Below are positions 1 through 5,400 of a stretch of 7,166 nt of DNA, piece after piece. The notes below the pieces were generated by a model. The model saw only the letters and a list, made by a program, of their open reading frames with translations, ran no database searches and had not been told where the DNA came from. Source of the stretch: an uncultured Pseudomonadota bacterium (GTDB lineage Bacteria; Myxococcota_A; UBA796; CAJQPC01); the NCBI GenBank assembly GCA_937915955.1, contig CALGIB010000735.1, forward strand, positions 1-7,166. Reading direction: 5' to 3'. Every line of letters begins with the position of its first letter. Within the stretch, counting starts at the first letter, position 1. Both the position numbers and the translations under genes were made by a program.

Positions 1-1
1 C

Positions 2-1462
2 GGGCAGGCCCAGGTGCTCGGCGCGAACCCCGGCGGCGTCCGGTCCAGCGAGTTCCCCGTCTCCACCCCCGGCGAGCGGACCGCCAACGGCGAGGGCTAC
101 GTCGACTACGGCGTCAACCGCATGACCATCACCGAGTCCGACCGCCACAGCACCTTCGGCCTTGACGTGGACACCGCCAGCTACAGCATCACGCGCAGCA
201 AGCTGAACATGGGCCAGCTCCCGCCCCCGGACGCGGTCCGGGTCGAGGAGTTCGTCAACGCCATCGACTACGACTACGCCGCTCCGAGCAGCCTGAAGGT
301 CCCCTTCGCGGTCCACATGGAGGCCGCTCCGAACCCCTTCGTGCCCAACCACCACGTCCTGCGCGTGGGCGTCCAGGCCGCCGAGCCGCCCGCCTCGGAC
401 AAGCCCGCGCGCCTGACCTTCCTGGTCGACGTCTCGGGCTCGATGAGCAGCCCGAACAAGCTGGGCCTGGCCCAGCAGAGCCTCAAGAAGCTGGTCAGCG
501 AGCTGGGCCCCGAGGACAGCGTGGCGCTGGTCACCTACGCCGGCAGCACCGGCGTGGTCCTCGAGCCCACCCCCTGCACCCGCAAGGACACGATCAACGC
601 GGCCATCGACGGCCTGCGCAGCGGCGGCGGCACGGCCATGGGCTCGGGCATGAGCCTGGCCTACCAGGTGGCCAGCGCCGCCTACGTCGAGGGCGCCGAG
701 AACCGCGTCATCGTCCTGAGCGACGGCGACGCCAACATCGGCCGCAGCACCCCCGACGAGATCCTGAGCACCATCCGTGGCTACGCCGACGAGGGCATCA
801 CGATGTCCACCATCGGCTTCGGCATGGGCAACTACCAGGACACGATGATGGAGCAGCTCGCGAACAAGGGCGACGGCAACTACTTCTACGTCGACAGCGC
901 CGAGGAGAGCGACGAGCTCTTCGGCGAGCGGCTGACCAGCATGGTGCACACCATCGCCAAGGACACGAAGCTGCAGGTCGAGTTCAACCCGGACGTGGTC
1001 TACGCCTACCGGCTCATCGGCTACGAGAACCGGGACATCGCCGACGAGGACTTCCGCGACGACAAGGTCGACGCGGGCGAGGTGGGCCGCGGCCATCAGG
1101 TCACCGCGCTCTACGACGTCGTGCTGATGGACCAGGCGCCCAGCGAGGAGCTGGCGACCGTGCGCATCCGCGCCAAGCGCCCCGGACCGGACTCGCCGGC
1201 CCAGGAGTGGTCCACGGTCTTCACCGCCCAGCAGCTCGAGCTCGAGCTCACCGACGCCAGCCGGAGCTTCCGCATGGCCTTCGCGGTGGCCAGCTTCGCC
1301 GAGCTGCTGCGCGAGAGCCCCTACGCCCAGGAGCTGAGCTACAGCGAGGTCTTCCGCCTGGCCAGCGGCGCCGCCCGGCGGAGCGACAGCGAAGACCGTG
1401 AGCTGCTGGGCCTGATCAGCCAGGCGGCCAGCCTGTCCGGTCAGCCGATCCAGGGAACCTGA
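2..1462 (+). CDS. YfbK-type von Willebrand factor A domain protein, 5'-truncated by the window
   Basis: The reading frame is open to the left edge (G-Q-A-Q precedes the GTG at 14), so the true start and any signal peptide lie outside the window. Numbered from that GTG, three family regions follow in order. Residues about 40-130 are the vWF_A N-terminal domain (LDVDTASYS, GQLPPPDAVRVEEFVN). Residues about 133-310 are the VWA domain with a complete MIDAS metal site: DVSGS (D139, S141, S143), T207 in SGGGTAM and D237 in LSDGD. Residues about 318-479 are a DUF3520-type C-terminus (VEFNPDVVYAYRLIGYENR, then DDKVDAGEVG). Members of this family are usually exported or lipid-anchored envelope proteins, and the MIDAS implies metal-dependent binding of a partner protein. 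The molecular role is not established. The gene ends 25 bases before a small AgmX/PglI-type gene on the same strand, probably an operon partner. The family call is firm; the ligand is unknown. Confidence 0.93.
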   Translation, partial: GQAQVLGANPGGVRSSEFPVSTPGERTANGEGYVDYGVNRMTITESDRHSTFGLDVDTASYSITRSKLNMGQLPPPDAVRVEEFVNAIDYDYAAPSSLKVPFAVHMEAAPNPFVPNHHVLRVGVQAAEPPASDKPARLTFLVDVSGSMSSPNKLGLAQQSLKKLVSELGPEDSVALVTYAGSTGVVLEPTPCTRKDTINAAIDGLRSGGGTAMGSGMSLAYQVASAAYVEGAENRVIVLSDGDANIGRSTPDEILSTIRGYADEGITMSTIGFGMGNYQDTMMEQLANKGDGNYFYVDSAEESDELFGERLTSMVHTIAKDTKLQVEFNPDVVYAYRLIGYENRDIADEDFRDDKVDAGEVGRGHQVTALYDVVLMDQAPSEELATVRIRAKRPGPDSPAQEWSTVFTAQQLELELTDASRSFRMAFAVASFAELLRESPYAQELSYSEVFRLASGAARRSDSEDRELLGLISQAASLSGQPIQGT

Positions 1463-1478
1463 GCGCGCGCGCGGGGTC

Positions 1479-1482
1479 GGAG
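1479..1482 (+). promoter_or_regulatory. Ribosome binding site (GGAG) for the AgmX/PglI-type gene
   Basis: GGAG lies 5 bases before the ATG at 1488, inside the 25-base gap after the VWA gene. It supports that ATG as the start. The remainder of the gap is mostly an alternating GC run, and no promoter is recognisable there. Confidence 0.6.
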
Positions 1483-1487
1483 CAGGG

Positions 1488-2066
1488 ATGGAACGCTTCG
1501 GCACCCCCTTCGACCCCGCCATGCTCGCTGGCGCCTTCACGATGGCCCCGCTGGTGGCGCTCATCGCCGCGGGCGTGCTGCAGTTCGCGGTGCCCGAGCG
1601 TGGCCCCAGCAGCGTGGACGATCCGAGGACGCGGAACGCCGAGATGCTCATGCAGCTGCCGCCCCAGAGAGAGCTGCCCACCTACCCAGGGCAGAAGAGC
1701 CTGCTCGAGGACCAGCCCATCGCGAGGAGCGCGGGGCGGCCGCCGCCCGCCCTGCTCCTGACGCAGCTGCGGGCGCCGAGCGAGCCGGTCATGGACTTCC
1801 AGACCCCCACCCACCAGGCGCTGGCCCGCTACCGAGGCCAGGTGAAGACCTGCTACGACCAGGCGCTCAAGACCGACAACCAGCTCGGCGGTCACCTGGT
1901 GATGAAGCTGCTGGTGGTCGACGGCGCGGTAGAGCTGCTGGGACTGGACGGCAGCGCCGCCTCAGCGCTGCGGCCCTGCCTGGAGCGGCGGGTGCGCACC
2001 TGGACGGTGCCGGCGGACGAGAGCGTGCAGCGCCTCGAGCTGCCGCTGGTGCTGACTGCGCTGTAG
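1488..2066 (+). CDS. Membrane-anchored AgmX/PglI C-terminal domain protein
   Basis: This is a 192-residue protein. After a short N-terminus, residues about 11-35 form one hydrophobic segment (AMLAGAFTMAPLVALIAAGV), most likely a signal anchor leaving the rest in the periplasm. A Pro/Arg-rich low-complexity linker runs from about 36 to 105. Residues about 108-192 match the AgmX/PglI-type tail: KTCYDQAL with C122, a strand-rich GHLVMKLLV section, RPCLERRV with C164, then a W-x-V-P element and a hydrophobic end (LELPLVLTAL). The two cysteines sit where this family keeps a conserved pair thought to form a disulfide. The fold is TonB-C-like and in Myxococcus occurs in gliding-motility proteins and in many others, so it does not specify a function. 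The start is supported by a GGAG site, and the gene follows the VWA gene by 25 bases. Its stop is 6 bases from that of a convergent gene carrying the same kind of domain. Confidence 0.85.
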   Translation: MERFGTPFDPAMLAGAFTMAPLVALIAAGVLQFAVPERGPSSVDDPRTRNAEMLMQLPPQRELPTYPGQKSLLEDQPIARSAGRPPPALLLTQLRAPSEPVMDFQTPTHQALARYRGQVKTCYDQALKTDNQLGGHLVMKLLVVDGAVELLGLDGSAASALRPCLERRVRTWTVPADESVQRLELPLVLTAL

Positions 2067-2079
2067 CGCTGGCTACCAG
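2061..2079. other. Small imperfect hairpin spanning both convergent stop codons
   Basis: CTG-TAGC, loop GCTG, then GCTA-C-CAG gives a 7-base-pair stem with one bulged C (2076). The inner arms contain the TAG of the plus-strand gene and the reverse complement of the TAG of the minus-strand gene. It could form in transcripts from either side, and no other terminator candidate is visible between the convergent units. The stem is short and no T-run follows on either strand, so it is not a convincing intrinsic terminator. Confidence 0.2.
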
Positions 2080-2618
2080 GACTCGGTCCAGCCTCGGTTG
2101 CCCTGATCTCCTCGCTTGCGCGGGTCCCGAGCCGCCTCCTCGGCCGCCGCGGCCTCGGCGCCAAGATCCAGCAGGCCGTGCTCGATCAGCAGCGCTCGGG
2201 TGACCTCGGGCGGCGTCAGCTCGCTGGTGAACACGAAGGGGTAGCGCAAGGTCAGCCCCGAGCGGCTGGGCGAAGGGAACTGCAGCCCCGCGATGACCTC
2301 GAGCACGCAGCCCTCGAAGGCGGCGTCCCCGAGGGTCGACATGAGCACCTCGGCGCTGTCGACCCCGCCCTCGGGGGTGAGGACGAGCCAGACGCTGAGG
2401 TCTCCGTAGAGCAGCGGATCGCGCTGGAGGGCGGCCTCGTAGCAGACCTGGGCCTGCGGAGAGGCGGCGCCCAGGACCGCGAGGAAGCGCTCTCGCTCGG
2501 GCAGGCGCATCAGCTCACCGGACTGGAGGCCCGTCGAGGCGACGACGTGGGAGCCCGAGGCCGCCGGCGGGGGGACCTCGGCGGGCTTGGGGCAGGCGAG
2601 CAGGAGCAGCAGGCTCAA
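2073..2618 (-). CDS. Small lipoprotein with AgmX/PglI C-terminal domain (TTG start)
   Basis: This is a 181-residue protein. It would begin (M)SLLLLLAC, with C9 as the lipidated residue of an LLAC lipobox, followed by a Pro/Ala-rich linker. Residues about 45-132 are the AgmX/PglI-type domain: QVCYEAAL (C59), YGDLSVWLVL, a VDSAEV strand, FEGCV (C104), the FPSPS motif and RYPFVF. The two cysteines match the conserved family pair. The C-terminus is Glu/Ala-rich and then charged. The start chosen is a TTG whose last two bases are the first two of the amidase stop codon (TTGA). No ATG, GTG or other TTG lies nearby in frame, and no Shine-Dalgarno site is seen, so translation probably depends on coupling. 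An 8-residue signal without a basic residue is unusually short, which makes the exact start the least certain part. The frame upstream (to 2888) is open but lies within the amidase gene and is not protein-like. Confidence 0.82.
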   Translation of the reverse strand: MSLLLLLACPKPAEVPPPAASGSHVVASTGLQSGELMRLPERERFLAVLGAASPQAQVCYEAALQRDPLLYGDLSVWLVLTPEGGVDSAEVLMSTLGDAAFEGCVLEVIAGLQFPSPSRSGLTLRYPFVFTSELTPPEVTRALLIEHGLLDLGAEAAAAEEAARDPRKRGDQGNRGWTESW

Positions 2619-4117
2619 GAGCGACGACGCAGACCGAGCAGCGCGAGCAGACCGATCCCGACGAGCCCCGCCTGGCCCTCGGGCAGCGGCGAGGCGCTGC
2701 AGCCGCCGGAGTCGCCGAGGCCCACCCGAGCGCCGGGCGGAGGCACGTGGATGCCGTCCCCGGGCTCGAAGTCCGGTCCCGTGTCGTCCTGGGGGTCGGG
2801 ATCGGAGTCCTGGGGGTCGGGCTCGCCGGGAACCAGCGCCATGGAGCACCACCACTGACCGGAGTCCGTGGTGATGTCCTTGCTGCACGTGCCCGTCTCG
2901 TAGCCGTCGACCTTGACCGTCACCGACCAGGTCCCCGCGCTCAGGCCGTCGAAGACGTACCAGCCGTCGGCGTCCGTCTTGTCGGTCTCGCCCGTCTGGT
3001 CGAGCGTGACCGTGACGCCCGAGAGCCGCTCGCCCGTGTAGATGTCCTCGACCGCCACCACACCCAACAGCTCGGCGCTGGGGTTGGGCTCGTCGATGCC
3101 GTTGATCAGGTCCATGTAGCGGTCCCAGTCCCAGCCCGAGCCCGGGTCGGTGTGGGTGGCGCTGGGGACCTCGGAGTGGGCGATGATGTGGCTGCGGTCC
3201 AGGCTGATGCCGTTGCGCTCGACGATGTCGGCGGTCAGCTCGGCCGAGCCCTCGTACATCGCGCTGGTGTAGTAGGTGTCGGGCTGATCGACGTAGCCCT
3301 CGTGCTCGATGCCGACGCTGGCCAGGTTGTAGCTCCAGTTGCCCGCGTGCCAGCCGACGTCCTCCTCCCAGACCATCTGCGTGACCTGGCCGTCGCTGCT
3401 CTTGACCACGTAGTGGGCCGAGACGTTGGCGCTGGAGTTCTGGAACCAGCTGATGCAGCCGCTGTAGCTGCCCTGCACGGTGTGGATGACGACGTAGCTG
3501 ATGTCCGAGGCGTCGCGGCTGTAGTCGCTGTAGTTGCTGCTGCTGGCGGCGACGAACTGGTAGTTGCCGTAGTAGTCGCCCGAGGCCATGGGGGGCGCGA
3601 CGAAGACCGCCGCGTCCGCGTCCACAGTGACCGGCAGCTGCTTGACCGAGTCGGTGTAGACGCCGTCCTGGACGATCTCGTAGACGACCGAGACGAACAT
3701 CTCCTGCAGGTGCCCTTCCTGGCGGCCGCTGAAGGCTCGCACCACGGGCGCCCAGGCCTCGAGATCCTGGACCGGCGGGAGCTCGCCGTAGAGGTTGCGG
3801 CCGTGCCAGGCCATCAGGGCGGCCGCACCCCGGATCTGCAGGTCCGGGCGCGCTCGCAGCTCGTCCGGGCTCACCTCCAGCAGGGTCGAGACGCGCTCGA
3901 GGCCGGGGCCGAAGCTCTCGTCGTCCTCTCGCAGGTCGTACAGGCCGTAGCCACCCCAGGCGCTGGCAGCGTCCGCGTCGAAGCGCGAGGCCTCGTAGGC
4001 CAAGGCCACGAGCAGCTCTTCAGGGACCGAGAACTCCCGAGCGGCGTCCTCGTAGAGCGCCTGGGTGCCCGCGCGCGCGGGGCTAATCTGGAGAACGAGC
4101 AGAGCGAGGTGGGACAC
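2615..4117 (-). CDS. Secreted N-acetylmuramoyl-L-alanine amidase (Amidase_2) with lysozyme-like N-terminus and MYXO-CTERM-like tail
   Basis: This is a 500-residue enzyme predicted to cut the bond between muramic acid and L-alanine in peptidoglycan. Residues 1-16 form a Sec-type signal ending ARA. Residues about 18-150 resemble a lytic-transglycosylase/lysozyme-like domain (FSVPEELLVALAYEASRFD, GYGLYDL, IRGAAALMAWHGR). Residues about 205-340 are Amidase_2. Zinc ligands by comparison with AmpD are H212 (VVIHT), H314 (AHSEV) and D324 (HTDPG, ten residues after H314); E271 in IEHEG is the likely catalytic acid. Residues about 350-430 are a CarboxypepD_reg-like beta domain (GVTVTLDQTG, DADGWYVFDGL) with C411 and C424 probably paired. 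An Asp/Pro-rich linker follows, then a MYXO-CTERM-like tail: GGCSAS (C473), a short hydrophobic stretch and RRR (497-499). The GTG start is fixed by GGAG six bases upstream. The target could be self or prey wall. Confidence 0.92.
   Translation of the reverse strand: MSHLALLVLQISPARAGTQALYEDAAREFSVPEELLVALAYEASRFDADAASAWGGYGLYDLREDDESFGPGLERVSTLLEVSPDELRARPDLQIRGAAALMAWHGRNLYGELPPVQDLEAWAPVVRAFSGRQEGHLQEMFVSVVYEIVQDGVYTDSVKQLPVTVDADAAVFVAPPMASGDYYGNYQFVAASSSNYSDYSRDASDISYVVIHTVQGSYSGCISWFQNSSANVSAHYVVKSSDGQVTQMVWEEDVGWHAGNWSYNLASVGIEHEGYVDQPDTYYTSAMYEGSAELTADIVERNGISLDRSHIIAHSEVPSATHTDPGSGWDWDRYMDLINGIDEPNPSAELLGVVAVEDIYTGERLSGVTVTLDQTGETDKTDADGWYVFDGLSAGTWSVTVKVDGYETGTCSKDITTDSGQWWCSMALVPGEPDPQDSDPDPQDDTGPDFEPGDGIHVPPPGARVGLGDSGGCSASPLPEGQAGLVGIGLLALLGLRRRS
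2786..2821. repeat. 15-bp direct repeat, period 21 bp, in the amidase linker
   Basis: GTCCTGGGGGTCGGG occurs at 2786-2800 and again at 2807-2821. The 21-base period keeps the reading frame. On the minus strand it encodes the DPQD repeats of the Asp/Pro-rich linker just before the MYXO-CTERM-like tail. It probably arose by slippage in a low-complexity linker. Confidence 0.8.
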
Positions 4118-4123
4118 GGACAG

Positions 4124-4127
4124 CTCC
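4124..4127 (-). promoter_or_regulatory. Ribosome binding site (GGAG) deciding the amidase GTG start
   Basis: On the minus strand GGAG lies 6 bases before the GTG at 4117-4115, within the 29-base gap after the DUF1501 stop. The protein frame is open further upstream into the DUF1501 gene (to 4384), but that part is Arg/Gly-rich shadow sequence. The site and the signal peptide immediately after it fix the start. Confidence 0.75.
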
Positions 4128-4146
4128 GTTCGGTGCGATCTGGACC

Positions 4147-5400
4147 TTACTCGCCCTGGACCAGGGCGGCCAGGATGGGCGCCGCGTCCGTGTCCTCGTT
4201 CAGGTCCACGCCGCCGAGGCGCAGCAGGGTGGCGCCGACGTTCGAGGCCGTCAGCGCCGTGCCCGAGCTGTCCGGCTGGCCGCTCTGCAGGTCCACCGGC
4301 TGCCCCACCAGGACCTCGTCGTAGGCGCCTACCGTGCCCGGCCTCACGCCGTCGCCGATCAGCAGCGCCGAGGTGAAGGTCCAATGATCCTTGCCCTCGC
4401 TGGGGTTCAGCACCGGCGCCCGACCCATCTCCGAGAGCACCACCACCACGGTCTCGTCCAGCAGGCTGCCCCCCTGCTCTCCCGGCATGGCGGCCATCAG
4501 CTCCAAGGTCTCCAGCAGGTCCCGCGCCAGGGCCTCCCAGTGGTCGCCCTGACGGGTGATGTCGCTGTGGGTGTCCCAGCCGGTGTCAAAGAGCCCCAGG
4601 TGCTCGACCATGCCGCAGCGGGTCAGCCCAGCGGACATCAAGCTCAGGATGGGCCCGGTCCGGCCCGTGCCCGGCTCCACCGACAGGTCGACCCCCAGGT
4701 CCTCGAGCAGGCCGATCTGCGCCCGCCCCAGCACGTTGGCGTCCGCGAAGCGCTGGGCCTGGCCGGGCGGGGCCTGGGCCGCGAACTGGGCCGCGCGCCG
4801 ATCGAGCCAGGCCTCGGCGAGCTCGTCGGCGCTCTGCGGCAGCGGAGAGGCCGGCGTGTCCGAGCGCTCCAGAGCGCTGCCGTCGAGCAGCCGCGCCAGC
4901 TGCCCGTCCCTGCCCAGGCGAGCGACGATCGAGCCGCTGTTCGCTGAGTAGCTGGGCCCCGAGCCCACCACGACCGGCAGCTCACAGGGGCTGTCCAGCC
5001 CCAGGCGCGTGGACCACCCGTCCCGATCCGTGGCGGTCGAGCCGGTCATCAGGATGCGCCGGCAGCGCTCGTGGGTGACGCTGCGCACCTCGAAGCCACC
5101 CAGCACGCAGGTGCGGTCACCGAAGCCCTCGAAGAGCCGCCGGACGCTGGGCCGGGACTCGGCGTCCACCACAGAGAGTCCACCGATCTCCGCCACGTGT
5201 GAAGACGGGTCCGTCCAGATCGAGGGGCTGGACAGGGCCTCGGGGGCCAGGGCCCAGGTCACGTCCCAGCCCCCGCTGGCGGTCACGAAGAGGAACTTGC
5301 GCTGGCTGGACGAGCCGGCCTGCGCGAGCCGGGGCAGGCCCAGCGCAGAGAGCCCCAGCAGCGAGGCGGATCCAAGCAGGAGGTGGCGTCGGCTGGTCAT
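4147..5400 (-). CDS. Tat-exported DUF1501 family protein
   Basis: This 417-residue protein is of normal length for DUF1501, a family of unknown function with an alkaline-phosphatase/sulfatase-like fold. The N-terminus has a twin-arginine signal (SRRHLL at 3-8, a hydrophobic core, then AQA before residue 29), so it is probably exported folded. Family landmarks in order are SGGWD (42-46), VTHERCRRILMTGS (108-121), GWDTHSD (274-280), VVVLSEMGR (319-327) and GKDHW (336-340); the acidic and His residues in these resemble metal-site positions. The ATG overlaps the upstream stop as ATGA, and no clear Shine-Dalgarno site precedes it, so it is likely translated by coupling to the DUF1549/DUF1588-type gene. 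In planctomycetes and myxobacteria DUF1501 genes are typically paired with such partners, which suggests the two proteins act together outside the cytoplasm. The substrate is unknown, and an enzymatic role is inference. Confidence 0.93.
   Translation of the reverse strand: MTSRRHLLLGSASLLGLSALGLPRLAQAGSSSQRKFLFVTASGGWDVTWALAPEALSSPSIWTDPSSHVAEIGGLSVVDAESRPSVRRLFEGFGDRTCVLGGFEVRSVTHERCRRILMTGSTATDRDGWSTRLGLDSPCELPVVVGSGPSYSANSGSIVARLGRDGQLARLLDGSALERSDTPASPLPQSADELAEAWLDRRAAQFAAQAPPGQAQRFADANVLGRAQIGLLEDLGVDLSVEPGTGRTGPILSLMSAGLTRCGMVEHLGLFDTGWDTHSDITRQGDHWEALARDLLETLELMAAMPGEQGGSLLDETVVVVLSEMGRAPVLNPSEGKDHWTFTSALLIGDGVRPGTVGAYDEVLVGQPVDLQSGQPDSSGTALTASNVGATLLRLGGVDLNEDTDAAPILAALVQGE

Noticed and set aside
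1233..1248. 16-base perfect palindrome AGCTCGAGCTCGAGCT
   Set aside because: It encodes QLELEL in the conserved part of the VWA protein and is explained by alternating CTC/GAG codons; there is no sign of an operator.
1463..1473. 11-base alternating GC run between the VWA and AgmX/PglI-type genes
   Set aside because: Short and expected by chance in DNA this GC-rich; no promoter or regulatory motif is attached to it.
2615..2640. Programmed -1 frameshift joining the amidase to the downstream lipoprotein
   Set aside because: The lipoprotein frame is -1 relative to the amidase, but no slippery heptamer precedes the stop, and a fusion would place a lipobox inside the protein.
2619..2888. N-terminal extension of the AgmX/PglI lipoprotein to an ATG at 2888
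   Set aside because: These 90 residues are Arg/Gly/Pro-rich out-of-frame translation of the amidase linker and tail, and they would bury the lipobox.
2747..4324. A 525-codon open frame on the plus strand opposite the amidase
   Set aside because: Val/Asp/Arg/Ala-rich low-complexity shadow of the amidase gene, which has full catalytic motifs on the other strand.
4118..4384. N-terminal extension of the amidase into the DUF1501 gene
   Set aside because: Arg/Gly-rich shadow sequence. The GTG at 4117 has GGAG six bases upstream and is followed at once by a signal peptide.
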